A stretch of 64,000 bases of DNA. Origin: Epiperipatus broadwayi. Its lineage: Eukaryota > Onychophora > Udeonychophora > Euonychophora > Peripatidae. The position numbers and the translations under genes are program-made. This document shows, piece by piece, positions 1-12,889 of this stretch (position 1 is its first letter; each line of letters begins with the position of its first letter). The stretch is from NCBI GenBank assembly GCA_028023455.1, contig JAQFVV010006474.1:571001-635000 (forward strand), read 5' to 3'. The notes under the pieces are model-generated. The model had not been told where the DNA came from. It searched no databases and was given only the letters and a program-made list of their open reading frames with translations.

Positions 1-160
1 CTGGAGGATATAATCTACTCCTAACAAATATTTCAACAAGCTAAGGGAGAACTTTCTCAATACTGGACAATATACTATATAATCCACTCATGTTAAATAC
101 TCAAATAAATTAAGAGAGAGCTTATCTCTATCCCTGACAATATACTAGATATAACCTAAA
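1..160. repeat. Degenerate tandem repeat, ~70-bp period
   Basis: The motifs TATAATCTACTC, TATAATCCACTC and TATAACCTAAATAC recur near positions 9, 77 and 150. Each is preceded by a GACAATATACTA-like or GGAGGA segment, giving about two diverged units of roughly 70 bp. The array probably continues left of the window. No coding potential is visible. Confidence 0.45.
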
Positions 161-3100
161 TACTTTCATTCTGCATAGCCACTAAATACATTTCAATCTA
201 AGCATAATAAAGAAATAATAAATTCATACTTAAATAAATGTCTATACCTTCCACTTCTCTTGGCACATTTCATCGTCTGAAACCAATGAAGATTAAATTA
301 TTTCTACTTTCAATTCAAACACTATTATAGCTAGATTTAATAACAGCCATGCACAAACAATTTCAAATCACAGTTGATAAAGACATATTGTAATGACATT
401 AATTGATAAATTGTAAAGATAATAATGAATAAATCTCTCATTCCTGATAGGTATAATATTTTAACTTGGAAATATACTAATTATTATTAAAAAGAAGCAA
501 GGCTAAATAACTTCTAGCAAGCAAAGACAAAATAATTCTTTAGTGTGTCAGACATTAGCACAAAATTGAAATAAATGTTTGGTTTAGGATAAACAACAAA
601 TCTTTAAATTATGAATAAAACAATTATTAAAAAATAATTATTTTATAACTTCTTGAAAACTCAATGATAAACAATAAATTTTACATAATGAGCTCTTTTC
701 AAAAACGAGTTGTTCACCCCTCAACAGGAATAGATATTTCTATTGCTAACATGCACATATAGAAATATAAGCACACAATAAAAACTATATTAAAATAATG
801 CTAATTACTCAGTATAATATTTTTCCATATTATACTTTTGATGAGACGTTCTTGAAGAGAAACATAAAAAAAATAATAATAAAAATAAAATCATAAGACA
901 AATTTTTAAATCTATCTATCTATTAAATGCTAACAAAATAATAAAAATCAAGAATAATCTTAATCTTATCTGCAGAAAAATATTCAAATTTATTTAAAAG
1001 AGTAAGAAACGCATTAATGCTTTTTCCTCTAACAACTGATTGATACATGTTTTAAATATCTAAACTACGAAAAACACATTTTTTAAAAAAATAAACTCAT
1101 TATTTTTTTCATATGCCTCAAACGAAGAAGATATACAAAATTAATCTAAGTCTATATAATGCTTAAAAAATATAAGAAATTTTGAAATTTTATTCAAAAT
1201 CAAAAATACATCTTAAAGGAAAATTATCTTTATGAAATTTCAAATTGAAGAAAATCTTAGAAGCTAAAAATAGATATCAAAACTAAGCTTTGTGTATTTA
1301 TAACTGAATACAGGTCATAAAATATCATTTATAAAAAAATTGTGAACTGGAACAGGAGTAAAAGAAACTTTGATGATAATTTTTTTTTAAATATGAGACC
1401 ATTTATTTTATGAAGACATGCTTTGATGAGAAAAGAAGTTGGTTGTTTAAATGAATTATGGGAAGACTATTTAATTTCATATATATATATATATGGTGCA
1501 TGTTTAATTGAATTTTGCTTGAGAAGGTCTATTTGTTAATAAATGAAACCATAGTTGTGTAAGAATTTTAGTAAAATATTGTTTTTGGCTAGTATTGTAG
1601 TGTTACATGAATTTTTATTTCATTTTTAATTGTTAGTATAGTGTTAGGCAGTATTAAATATATATGTATATATAATTCATATATATATGAGAATGGGAAA
1701 AAAATTGATTCATAAAGAAATAAGATTTTAAAGAAAATGAGGTTGTGATAAATAATTTATGTATTCAAATTAATAGGTCGACCTGGAAAGAAAAAACACA
1801 TATTTATTGATTTATACAATCATAAATTCTTTTAACATACCAGTAATTTGATATGTGTATGCTGAAAACTTATAAAGAGGTGTTTTTGTCAGAAAGTGTC
1901 TAAAATATTCAATCCATGTATTGCACCAAAAATAAAGCTTAACCAATTATTATAATTTACAGGTGTTGTGTATAATTCTGACACCTGATGATTAGGATAA
2001 AAGTTACTGACTCAACTACATTACTTATATTCATTTGTGAAGTTATGTCTGAACTCCTAATCTCTTAACTGTTGTTGTGAAACTAATTCAGAGATAGGCT
2101 AGTGTTCTAATTCCTCTTTCATAAAAGTTCTTTAAATTGCCTATAGATACATATATAAATATAAGGCTAATAGCCTAACTCATATTACAATTATGGTCTT
2201 CTTTAGTTACATATAGGCATACATATTAGGCTATTATTCTAAATAATACTCTTTTTATTGTGTATTTGTGCACAATCTATGGACATTTGAGGCTTACACA
2301 AATCATTATAATGATTGGGATGATCTGTTTAGCTTTCTTATCAGATTTTTGACTTATGGGAGCTGAATCCCTGAGAAATGATGTTCCTCAATAATTTTTT
2401 CCACTGCTTTATAATAAATATTCTCAGCAACCACTTTTTTGCAGTAGTTTATTATATCAGTTTTTTTCTCCAGAGTATTCTAATTTTTGAGACAAATACC
2501 TAAGATGATAAATTGAATGTAATTAGTTTGATCAATTGTTTGTAATGTAAAATCTACATTTCTTACTCTATTGTTAACTGCAGCATTTTTCTCTGGCTGG
2601 AATTGCTTTCTTGTTTTTCCTTTGCATTTTTTAACAAGAAGGATATTATCATGCAACAATAATACATCCATCTACTTTGTCAAATAAATTTGAAATTTGT
2701 TCTTAACAGACATTATTTTTTTCAAGTAACTAGCCCATATCTAACCCAACAAACTATTCAGCAGTCTTAGCTAGAAGATAAAACAAGGATGAAAAAATAT
2801 TAAAATTCTAATCAACTAATAATTGTTGGGACTTGAAATATTGCAAAAAAATTGTCATGTGAAACATGCCCAATCAATAAAGGATATACTGTTTGTAAAT
2901 TGTGCTGATGCACCCCAATACCATACAGATAATTTCAACATGGCATTTGACTCAACTTGTAGGTAAAGAATCAAACACAGAGTTTATGTGCAGTCTTCTC
3001 TCACTATGAAATTCTAATAATTTTATTATATAATAAAGAATAGAAATAAGAACATAATATCCATGTAAATAAAAATAACCTTTAACCTTTGGTGTTACCA

Positions 3101-3202
3101 AGACATTATCAATTACCACTAATTGGCAATCCCTAAAGCCAAACCAGTTTTTCCATTAAATCTATAATAGCTATTTTGTTTGAGTTTTATATATATATAT
3201 AT
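161..3202. other. AT-rich non-coding stretch, no gene seen
   Basis: Stop codons are dense in all frames. The longest ORF (2480-2671, minus) has no recognisable motif. Short (TA)n runs sit near 1480, 1665-1690 and 3190. I see nothing else I can support. Confidence 0.6.
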
Positions 3203-3695
3203 AGGTTACAGATATTAAAGACATATTTTATGGGTTTATCCATTGTATGATTTTAATTAAACATTCTAATGTTTTGACTTCATCTTTCATCTCACAAGTC
3301 CTCAACTGGAAAATAAATTGTAGAGGCATTGAATATTTCTTTCCACAGAGATTTATTATGTTCGTATGAATGTTTTCCCAGTTGAATGCTTGTTTGATCC
3401 AATTGAAATGTTGGAATATCTACTTAAAATATTACGTTGATAAACTTGCAAAATGTGTTTTTTTTTTAATATCTGTAATCAGTGAAAACATCCTTATGAA
3501 CATAATAATACGTTTATCAGGAGAAAATATCCAAGAAACTACAAATTGTTGAAAGAATTTTTTTTTTCACCTCTACAATTATATTGTATTCATTTTCCAT
3601 TTACGGACTTGTGTGATCAAGTCAAAACATTAGAATATCTAATTAAGATCTTACATGGATGAATCCATAAAATATATTTTTAGTATCAACATTTT
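3203..3695. repeat. Three-unit fold-back repeat
   Basis: A ~100-bp unit at about 3203-3312 (containing CATTCTAATGTTTTGACTTC and CACAAGTCCTCAACTGG) recurs in inverted orientation at about 3588-3690 (GACTTGTGTGATCAAGTCAA, AAACATTAGAATATCTAATT). A second, more diverged inverted copy lies at about 3371-3470 (CCCAGTTGAATGCTTG, TTGGAATATCTACTTAAAA). One unit faces two opposite units, so the transcript could form alternative hairpins. I found no convincing flanking duplication. Confidence 0.65.
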
Positions 3696-3773
3696 ATATG
3701 ATGAAATAATTATTTGTAATAACTTTAAAACGTTCTTTGCTATTTTCTCAATATATGCTAAAATTTCAAGAAA

Positions 3774-3876
3774 ATAGCGGAGAGGTCATTGCAGCCGCCT
3801 TGCAAGCAAGTAGTTGGTTGCAGACGATTGTGGGTTCGCCTCCCGGCTCGATATAATGACATATGAAAAAAAACAA
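3774..3876 (+). mobile_element. tRNA-derived SINE, family S1 (copy 1)
   Basis: The tRNA-like stretch reads TTGCAAGCAAGTAGTTGG, followed by a pol III B-box-like GGTTCGCCTCC at 3833-3843 and the family signature ATAATGACATATG, then an A-run. The same order (TTGCAAGCAA, B box, GCTATGACATATG, A-run) recurs at 5084-5190, 50982-51072 and 62357-62440. It is read as a short retroposon mobilised by LINE machinery. The A box is degenerate. This is not a functional tRNA gene. Confidence 0.65.
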
Positions 3877-4764
3877 AGAGTAGAAAACCTTCTTTCTCTA
3901 ATGACCGAGTGTAAATTATGATAAAAATATAGGACATTTATGCCTTAAAACAATTTTTAAAAACTGTCATTATTTTTGTAATATCTGTAAATGATCGAAT
4001 TATCTGCTTAACTTATCTTTTTATTGCCCTCCCCTACCTCTTACCCTTTCATTCAAGTTTGAATATCAATTTTTACTCTACACTGAGAAATGATTGACAT
4101 TAACATTAAATATATTTATTTATTTTTAATTATCATAATCGTAATTTAGAAACAAGCGACAGTAATTAGCTTAATGAATACAAGAAAAAGCTGACATTTT
4201 TTAATATAAAATTTTATAGATTTTTATGTATATTGTCAAAACGTTGCATGACATGAAATTTTTCAATTAAAAAAAGTTAATATTTTAATAAATGTATATT
4301 AAAACAATAAACACGCAATTTTTAAAAAAAAGTTATTTTAGTTAACGCATATTTAAACACAAATTGTTGATTTTAATTTTTATTCTGAAATAATTAATTA
4401 AATGTTAAATGTTTACAATTTCAGTCACAGATACCATATTTTATGTGTGTAGAATCAACCACTTTAGACAAAAATATTAATGATAAATAATAATTATAGA
4501 TTAAATTAAAAATTACCTTATCATTTCTAACTAAGATATAAACTTTAAACCACCTGCATGAAATGCATTCTGGCTATCATTTATTTTGTGCTGTTTTAAT
4601 AATGTGTGGCGAAGTGACCATTTTGAGTATATCTATAAAATATTATTAAAGATTAATTTGCATAAACAGATATTCATTAATTACACTTTATTTATAATTG
4701 CTAATAGATAATTTATATTTCAGTTGATGCAATTTTATTCTTTTGAGTTTCTTTCAACTTATTG
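3877..4764. other. AT-rich non-coding stretch
   Basis: Poly-A/T tracts and stop codons in every frame. No repeat or gene is recognised. Confidence 0.55.
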
Positions 4765-5530
4765 CCATTATTTTTAACCATTATTCATTCACTGCAAGGT
4801 AAAGATGTCTCCAAATTTAATCCACCTTCTCTGATTAAGAGCTTCTGTTATCTACATTATTCCAAAAACTTTCTCATACGAGTCACTGACCTTCATACGA
4901 TGTGTTTCTATGTTTTTTTATATATTCTCTTGGTATCATATTTAAAACATCAACTATATATTTATTGTTCATTTTTTAAAAAACTTGCCCAACTTAGCTC
5001 CATTCACCCTAGATCATGATAAGTGGTTGTTTTCTCATTTGTGAATTTCACCTTTATTCTCTTCTTACAACTTTCAACATACTTCTTTTTTTTCCATATG
5101 TCATAGCATCAGCCGGGAGGTGAACCCACAACAACTGTCTGCAACCAACTGATTGCTTGCAAGACAGCTGCGCTGACCTTTCATGTGTTCTGAAGTCTCA
5201 GTATTATTTTGCTGTTAAGTGTCCAAATCGCATATCAATAAGAAACCATTCATTTAATAAACCTATTTCAAATATATAGGCACATTATCTTTGAATATAG
5301 AAAAATGCTTCATCCAAGTTTAATTCTATGATTAGTTTCATCCATTATATTTCTATCGTTGTTAAGAATGTGACCAAGTATGTGTTAGTTAATTTCTAAT
5401 TCATGATTATTAATCTTATTAAATATTACCTTAATCTTATTAATAATTTATCTTTAGTCTTACTTTTTTTGCTTTTAGCAGATGGCTTTTGTAACTATTC
5501 TTGAAGTTCTAAAACATTATTTTCAAAAAT
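4765..5530 (-). pseudogene. RTE-clade LINE remnant, C-terminal RT region and 3' end
   Basis: Reading the minus strand from about 5530 leftward gives the same series of segments as the better copy at 17625-18398: NVLELQE, the region preceding DRNIMDE, then TNHRIKL, then LVVRRE and finally the 3' end with NQRRWIKFGD-type residues. It has many stops and frameshifts. The open plus-strand frame at 4762-5019 is the antisense shadow of this 3' end. A SINE at 5084-5190 interrupts it. It is the decayed 3' part of a non-LTR retrotransposon and makes no product. Confidence 0.7.
5084..5190 (-). mobile_element. tRNA-derived SINE, family S1 (copy 2), nested in RTE
   Basis: On the minus strand: GGTCAGCGCAGCTGTCTTGC, then AAGCAATCAGTTGGTTGC, a B-box-like GGTTCACCTCC (about 5115-5126), then GCTATGACATATGG and an A-run. 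The order matches the copies at 3774 and 62357. It splits the RTE remnant, so it inserted after that element. No clear target-site duplication was seen. Confidence 0.7.
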
Positions 5531-5539
5531 GATCACATC

Positions 5540-5659
5540 ATTCCATCATCATACTTTCAATGAAATGGACGGCTGAAGAGTTGTGGGTTGGAGTAGTTTG
5601 AAGCCTGTCCATTAAAGTATAAAGATTGGCTATCTTAATATAAAGCTGAGCATTGATTG

Positions 5660-5701
<42 letters not shown>

Positions 5702-5870
5702 GAGTTAGTAATCTGGACCAGTTGGTGATCGCTGGTTTAGCATGAAATACGTATATTAGTGATCTATTTATTTTTTTCAACATGTGTGTGATCAGGTGGG
5801 TCAGCAATGTGAGATGGAATGGAGAGTTGAGGGTCGTGTAAAAGTCTGAGTTCGAATCCCATATATATAT
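5540..5870 (+). repeat. Half unit of fold-back family S2, with (TA)n(TG)n
   Basis: Module B' is at about 5553-5660 (GGACGGCTGAAGAGTTGTGG, TTAAAGTATAAAGATTGGC, AAAGCTGAGC). A (TA)n(TG)n run at 5661-5700 follows, then module A' at 5701-5868 (ATCTGGACCAGTTGG, TTTAGCATGAAATACG, GTCTGAGTTCGAATCCC). The same modules, in various inverted arrangements, occur at 22525, 24084, 33098 and 59030. The end GAGTTCGAATCCC resembles a pol III B box, so a tRNA-derived origin is possible but unproven. Confidence 0.65.
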
Positions 5871-8254
5871 ATATTATTAAAAAAATTTAATAGAAAAACC
5901 TATTACGTTATTTTTTTTAGAAAAAGAAAGTATGATAGAAAAAATTGTTTAAAAAGATTATTTAAAAAATTTTAAAGATTATTTGAAATTCATAACATAA
6001 TAATTATATATAGATTGTATTTAGTTATAAAAATTGATCACTTTGTTTGTTTTTATCAGATTATGATTTTTAATAATTAATTCCATGATTAACTTTCACT
6101 TACACCTAGATTATAAACTGTAATTTTATAAGTTATTTTAGCAAATAAAGAATTTTTTTTTTTACTGAAACATAGTTGTTTTTAATTTTAATGCATTCTT
6201 AGCACGACAATTTTCTTATTTAAAATATTTAATTTAGCTAAAGTTGTCCCGGTTGTTTAGAATAAAAAAATATAAAAAAAATATTGTTATATATATATGT
6301 TGGTGTATATAATTTGTGGTTGAACAGATATTTCTTAGAATTCAATATTAACATGTACATATATTCTGCTTAGTTAGCTACTTAATTAAATGTGCTAATA
6401 TGAATATATAAAATAACACAAAATCCGTTTAAACTTATGTCGTTTTAATGTGTTTATTATAGGTGTGTGTGCTTGCGTTACTGTCACGTGAATATCATAT
6501 ATTAAGAAAATCCATATACTCAAAGTAAATGTTTCACTTGGACTGAGTAAAAAAATTTATGGCAGTTATACTTATAATTTTTCCTCATGTAGTTTGTATA
6601 TGTAATTTAGTTAAACATCTGATAATAGTCACCAAATTGGTATTTAGAATAGAAAACTATTCAAACCCTCACCATACAAAAAGTGACTGGTTAATAATGC
6701 AATCCCTTTTAACTATTCCTCAATGAGATATTGTTAAAAATGTCTTTGAGTTGTTATTGGCTATTTAAAGGCTGTTAATTTTTGCTATATCAAACATATC
6801 ATCTATTAAATATACATAATGGAGTAATTATAAAAAATCATTTCTTTTGATATAATTTGTAATAATGTTACGAATGATATTCTCACACTTGTGCCTTTTT
6901 CACCAGCTCATTATTTAACCAAAGCACAAGATGTTGCATTGTAGTGAAACTCTGAATTGTAAACTATGACTATTCAAGCTTCATGAAACCAGTTTCAGAA
7001 GAACCCTCTCTCACAGCTGGCCAAATCCCAGCACCAGTAACCACAAATCAGATTAGGCTTGAACCTTATTTATGTCAAACTAATATTTATTTCTAAAATA
7101 TGAAAATGTTTCCAAAATTAGCCCTCTTTTTTAGCTTTACTCTGATGCCCTTAACCTATATTAACCTTTAGTCTATTAGAAAATACTTGGTGATATTTTA
7201 TTAATAACCTCAGTTTCAACTTCTGATGTTTCCTTCTTTTTTCTAACACCATTATATATTTTTATTTTGTGCTTTTAATATATTTTATGTAGGATTCTTC
7301 CTTAAATATATCTCCAAATTTCCCAGAATGTCTTTTTTTCTTGTAGCATTCAAGCACCATTATTCTTTTCTTCATGTTACTTTCTCATATTGTTTATGTA
7401 ACTATCACTATTAAATTGTCTTATTTCAAAATATATTCATTTCATTGGTAATTCTAAAATTAAAATTTCAGAGTAAGTTACTGCTATATTTTCAAGCATA
7501 TGTCAATTGGTGTTCAAGACATGGTTATTTACATATGAAACAATTATATTCATATATTGTATATTTTAAATATATATTATGAAAATGACCATAAAACATT
7601 ATTGAAACATAGAAATTAATATTATTATATAATATAATGTAGTCATTTGGTATACATTGCTATATTAAAAATTAAAAATCTTTTAATTAAATATTTTAAT
7701 TTCAAAATAAAGATTTTAGACAATTTTCTTTAAATAATTGTCAAACTTTTTTAAGCATAATATGTAATATAAATTATAAATGTTGGTAAAAGATATAGAA
7801 AATTATAAAATCAGATAAATAATTTCTTTTAATCTCCCTCTTCAATAATTTTATTTAATTACCAGTTGCTTTTAATTTTTTTTAAAATGTTCTAAGAGAG
7901 AAAAACTATTCCTTTAATAAATTATCTTATAATATTTAATTTTAACCATTTTAGAGAGATAGAGCAGATAAATATTAAAAGAAAAGAAATATGATTTTAA
8001 CATTTTGTTAAAACTTTACTTTTATTACAGATTTTTCTTTTCTTTCTTTTCTTTTTATCTCTCCAAAAGAAAAGATAGTGTTTATCAAATCAGTCTGATT
8101 AATCTAATTATTTTGTTTTCTTTGGCAATAAATTATTTTAATTTAAAAAGGAATGTCTACAAATTTTATGATTTTAACTTACGTTTTTGACTTGTTTACA
8201 ATCTCAATGTTGAAGGAAGAAATAGGCGAACAATTGTATTTGTAAAAACTGACC
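5871..8254. other. AT-rich non-coding stretch
   Basis: No gene recognised. The ORF at 8005-8190 is Phe/Tyr/Lys-rich, low-complexity translation without a motif. 6880-7060 is somewhat less AT-rich but lacks an open frame. Confidence 0.5.
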
Positions 8255-8345
8255 TAATTGGTTCTTACTAATTGTGTTATGTGATTGGCTTAAAATAAGG
8301 TCTCAAAAATATAAAAAAGGGATGTGCATATATCATTAAACCTAA
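8255..8345 (+). promoter_or_regulatory. CCAAT/TATA promoter-like site
   Basis: ATTGG (inverted CCAAT) at 8284-8288, and a further ATTGG near 8257, lie 22-50 bp upstream of TATAAAAAAGGG at 8310-8321. This is the layout of an RNA polymerase II core promoter. The following 150 bp (CTTGATCCAGTTTCTGAAGA and so on) is less AT-rich, as a transcribed leader might be. Similar arrangements occur at the right ends of the repeats at 12887-16225, 33700-37600 and 44070-48640, so this is more likely a repeat promoter than a host-gene promoter. Inference only. Confidence 0.35.
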
Positions 8346-9212
8346 GTGTGTTGTGAGAAGCAATCAGCCTTGATCCAGTTTCTGAAGAAGATAGTAGGAG
8401 AAAATAATTTCTTGACTTAACTGCTAAAGAAGAAAAAAGCAGAAATCTTTAAAGAAGCTGTGCATAGAACAGCAGAAGTTTTAAACAAGTTTTAGCACAC
8501 TATGACTTTAGTTACCAAAATGTTTTTACAATAAAAACCATGTGTTAAGATCTAAAAGTTAGACATCATCTTCTCCATGTAACCTGCTTCACTAGAATGA
8601 AATGTAAAAAAGCAAATGCCCCTAAAGTAATATGCAATCTTATCTTTAACCAAAAACATGAATTTCCATATGTTAGCTTCCTCTGGAAATTTTATTGGAA
8701 AGAAAATGAATAAAATCTTACTGTTTATAAACATAAAAATACTACATACCAAAAAGGGACAAATTAATCATCTACATGATGTAGAAGCTTTCTAGAAGAA
8801 AACCAATATGGAAATTGAAAATTATAACTGCAAAGAAGGACTCCAAAGATATTTAAAACCATGATTAAAGATATTTTTATGTGCATTGTATTTTCAGCCC
8901 TTTTTATAAAAGTAAGAATTGATAATGTTGAATAATTTTATTAATTTAATATTTTCTTGTGAAACATGTTTTTTTTAATATTTTTCTTTTTAAAATTTTG
9001 AAGAGATTTTTAGAAAATATAATTTTTTAAAATTTAATTTTTTTTTTAAATATTTTTTTGCCATTCATTTATCTTTCTTCCAAAACTTAAAGGATTAATT
9101 AAACTAATTTAACTACATTAGTGTCAATCCCACCCAGAAAGTTTTTGAAGAGACTCTTAGTATGACTCTGTGTTTGATTTTTTGTGCAATTAAATCTTTT
9201 TATGTATATTAT
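8346..9212. other. Non-coding; leader-like then AT-rich
   Basis: Purine-rich, moderately complex sequence to about 8560 follows the promoter-like site. It then becomes AT-rich. No protein motif is seen in the 66-codon minus-strand frame at 8552-8752. Confidence 0.4.
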
Positions 9213-9342
9213 AATACAGAGAGCATACCAATAGCTCAAACAAGCTCTTAATTAATAAGGGTGGTATGAGAAAATATTTAAAATCTCTACCCAGAACATT
9301 CCCATCTCCACACCAACTATTGGTACACTATCTGTATTGCAT
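9213..9342. repeat. Small inverted repeat
   Basis: TACAGAGAGCATACCAATAG at about 9218 is matched in inverted orientation by CTATTGGTACACTATCTGTA ending at about 9342. The arms are about 20-28 bp with about 80 bp between them. It could be a short non-autonomous fold-back element. Confidence 0.5.
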
Positions 9343-9699
9343 TTTTGTAAATACAAGTTTATAAAAATAATGTCATGTTCTATATGATTTGCTTGTTTGT
9401 TTATTATGTATATTATATAATTAGTTTATATGTTAACTTATAAAAATTTAAGTCTTCTAATAATTAATATTAAAAAAGATTTAAAATTAATATTTTAAAA
9501 TTATAAAAATAAGTATCTAACTGAAACTTTTACTGATAACAATGGAACACATCATTATTGGCTTCACAATGCCTATTCAAAAAGTTTGAAGAATAATATA
9601 TTAGATATTAAAATTTTATGTTATTACAAAATGAAATATTTAGAATTATTTATCATCAAAAAAAGAAAAAAAATTATAAAAGTTAGTAAATTATTAATT

Positions 9700-9870
9700 G
9701 TTATTTAAATATTTTACTTAAAGTTCTTACAACAATATATCTTTTTAAAATAATTACAATCTTCTTATACCTTTAAGCAAAAAATATTTACTATTATAAT
9801 TACAGTTTCAATTGTTTCTCACAGTTTTTTTCAGATCTACAAAAATTTAAATATTATAACAATACAACTA
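9700..9870 (+). repeat. Penelope-like element fragment (diverged)
   Basis: The plus strand here (ATTGTTTCTCACAG, TTTTCAGATCTACAAAA, TTTAAAATAATTACAATCTT) matches the minus strand of 19345-19480, just upstream of the Penelope-type GIY-YIG domain there. The match stops at a (TA)n run at about 9876-9896. It is taken as the same repeat in opposite orientation. No catalytic motif remains. Confidence 0.45.
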
Positions 9871-10295
9871 AAACGTATATATATATATATATATATACAT
9901 TGTAACCAGTTGGCTTACATAGCATACATTAATATAGTGTATGTGCATATATATATGTAAAATAAAGGAAAAGTAGAAATAAACACAGAATAAATTTTTG
10001 TAGATTTTTTTTATATTTCCTAAAATAAAATAATAATAAATAAAGGGTTAAATAACTCTGGGTTTAAGTAAAATTTCATTATGAAATTAATATTTTAAAA
10101 AGGTCTGAATAAATATAAATATTGCATTATTATTAATTATTACTCTGATTTTGAAATTTAAAAACACCCTATTGTATTTTTGAAATTTTAATTAATTAAA
10201 CAAAACTTTTATCTATTAGAAATCCCCTAAGTAAAAACATGTATATAGATTCCAAGGGATTAGAGAGATAAAAATAAAATTCTGTTTTTAATCAA

Positions 10296-10345
10296 GGTGT
10301 TGTTATAACACCTCAGATGATTTTATAAAAAGGGCTGATAAAAAT
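10296..10345 (+). promoter_or_regulatory. TATA promoter-like site
   Basis: TATAAAAAGGG at 10324-10334 is followed by TCAGTCAGTCTGG, which resembles an initiator, about 20 bp downstream. The next 250 bp is less AT-rich and carries repeated AGCTGNNNAG/GGCTG-like motifs (10375-10500). It resembles the site at 8310. There is no nearby ORF; possibly the 5' end of a non-coding repeat unit. Confidence 0.3.
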
Positions 10346-11279
10346 ATCAGTCAGTCTGGATAATAGTTTTGTAAGAGTTAGCAGAAGAGCTAGCTGTAAA
10401 GTTGGCTGAAATATTTTGTGAAGAGTTGGTAACTGTAGCAGAAAATGGTGACAGTAAAACTAGCTGCAGAGATGGCTGGTAGAATTATGTGCAGAACTGC
10501 CATGAGGATGTAAGAATGCAAGGAAGTGGCTGCTCTACAGTTTACTGGAATTTAAATTTACATGGAGGAAAATGGGTCAAGATTCTTTGTAATTCATAGC
10601 CTTAAAAGTGTTCTGGAAAACAGCTTGCTGACCTGAAGCTTACACAATCCAAGTATAAGTGAAACTGACTACAGAAGGGAGAAGGTTGAACATATCTGAA
10701 TTATATACTTTTACTTGTTGATGACAAAAAACATGTATTACATTTTTCTGATGGACCAAAAACCAAACTCACCAAGAAAAATATTCTAGCTTGCCCAGGA
10801 AATCCCCAGCTTGCTGAAGAATTAATTACATGTATGCTGCATCAGATAAATGCAGAAAAGTACAAATAAATGTTTATATAACTGGTGAGTTGCTTTAAAA
10901 TAAGTCATATAAAAATAGACATATATAGAACAATATTATTTCTAAGTCAGTTAAAAATCTATATAGTTAAAAGAATATAAAGTAATTTTTCTTGAATTAT
11001 AATTAAGAGTCAAGAATAATTCATTGACCATCTGGTTTTAAAGAAAAAAGAGACGTTTTTAAAAAAAAATTTATATTAAAAAAAATATAAAAAATAAAGA
11101 ATCGATGATTCAATAATTTAATTTAAAAAAGTTGATAATTAATCAACAAATACCTGTCAAAAATTGACTATATTTTTAAGTAAAAAAAAAAATAACTATT
11201 CAGCAAAGAGAATTAAATTGCGAGAATAATCTTTAATAATTTTATTGTGATAAATACAAATGTTATGTAGATAAATTAA
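10346..11279. other. Leader-like segment, then AT-rich stretch
   Basis: 10346-10870 is relatively G-rich for this window with no long open frame. 10871-11279 is AT-rich. No known gene recognised. Confidence 0.35.
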
Positions 11280-11800
11280 TATTTTGCACGTCTGTGCAAA
11301 TTATATATACGTGTTTCAGTAAACATAGTATGTAAAACGCATTTCATTTAACTGAAACTTTAATCATTTATTGTATTTTTTATAATTTAAGATTTTGATA
11401 ATTATTTTGTAGCAAGTCAAATAGGTTATTTCATGCACACACATGTATATGTGCATATGTTGTCAATTATAACATATATGTAAATTTTAATCATTTTTTG
11501 TTGTTATTGAATGTCAATTGAAATAGATTAATTGTATAATAAAAATCATGTGTCTGTGCCACATATATGTAAATCCGTGTAACAATTCAAATTTTGAATA
11601 GCAATTATGTAAATCACTAATGTAATAATTATTTTATGTTTAATTGAAATGTCTTCATCATATCTTATAAAACGCACATCTGTGTATGGATATATATGTG
11701 TTTAAAGAAACTAATTAAGAAATACTGTTAGTGTAATAATTTGAATTTTGTAGTAATCTTGTAAATTAGTGTAATGACTTTTAGTATTGTATACTTTTCA
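11280..11800. repeat. Degenerate tandem repeat, ~150-bp spacing
   Basis: Two blocks recur with drift. TTCAAATTTTGAATAGCAAT and its TTTGAATTTTGTAGTAATCT counterpart are about 152 bp apart (about 11586 and 11738). The motif family CACGTCTGTGC / TGTGTCTGTGCC / CACATCTGTGTATG occurs near 11287, 11550 and 11675. No coding potential. Confidence 0.4.
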
Positions 11801-11929
11801 AAATCAGAACCCTTATAAGACCTTATTTATTTTTGTTGTTATTAATAAACTTATATTTAATTGTTAAAATTGTATTCCATCATCTCTTGTTCACATATAG
11901 TAATAGAGCTTGTGTTCTCTGGGCTAGAT

Positions 11930-12655
11930 TCATGCACGGGATGAATATAATAAATGGGAATGTATATTTAGTGCTTTGGGGCATCCAGAGATGATCAATC
12001 ATCATCCTGGTTGGTGAAAAAGAGGATACTCTTTAAAGCCCATGCACTATATTTTATTTTTAATTTAGTCTTATTAGAAGTTCATTTTATAGTTGGCCAG
12101 TACAAATGGCCTGAGCATTGATGATGATCTGCATGTTTTAATGTCCCAGCATTATTGTTCAGATTTTTCTAGTTATGTATTCTCATGGATGGGCACTAAG
12201 CTGGTGCATCCAAGTTATGTTTAAATAATTGCCCAAGCTGGCAAAGGCTCAATAGTTAACCTGGTCTACAGAAGACCCATTTCCAATCCAGTCACAAGGT
12301 TGACTGTTGATGTGTTGTACTGATTTTATACTGATTTGTTTCTTCCCATCATGATGATGGATGGTTATTTCTCTTGAGTATTTACTTGTACTTATTTTTT
12401 AAAATATAATGCTGGTTGATATATGATTGATGTATAGTTTTTTTAGTTGCTCTTCTGAGTTAGCTGCCTGATCTCTCAATCTCTCACAGAGATTTTCTAA
12501 TCTCATGCTAATATAAACTGCTATATTGCTTATATATATTTTATAAATTATTGAGATTCCATTTTGTATTGACTTGGGGTTGATGATGATGTTTTGCCAT
12601 CACCCAGTTCAAACTTGTTTTTTCATCCACTTCTCACCCACCCCATTCCGTTACA
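11930..12655 (+). repeat. Dispersed repeat E (copy 1)
   Basis: It shares an ordered set of blocks with 21240-21865: GAGCATTGATGATGATGATC-type, GCATGTTTTA, GTGCATCCAA, CAATCCAGTCACA, GTTGACTGTTGAT. Its right end, CCATTCCGTTACAAT plus (AT)n, matches the end at 63290. Not recognised as a known family. No long ORF; it could be a LINE 3' region or an independent non-coding repeat. Confidence 0.6.
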
Positions 12656-12854
12656 ATATATATATATATATATAAATTAGCAATCAATGTATACCTATAA
12701 TAACACTTTTAAACACTATACATCAATTATTACATTATATTACTAAATTACTCAATTCTTAAATGCTTTAAAAATTTTAAATTAATTTTTAATTCTTTAA
12801 TATTTTATATTCCCTTTTATATATATATATATATAATTACAACTCGTCTACAGA

Positions 12855-12886
<32 letters not shown>
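12656..12886. repeat. Compound (TA)n arrays enclosing a short RTE snippet
   Basis: (TA)n runs lie at about 12656-12674, 12820-12834 and 12856-12886. Between the last two, 12833-12857 contains TTACAACTCGTCTACAGAGA, identical to the first RTE bases at 17163-17182, which also directly follow a (TA)n run. The remainder is AT-rich. Confidence 0.7.

Positions 12887-12889
<3 letters not shown>

Noticed and set aside
4762-5019. 85-codon plus-strand ORF
   Set aside because: Antisense shadow of an RTE 3' end; the same shadow occurs opposite 18029-18403 and 56479-56877.
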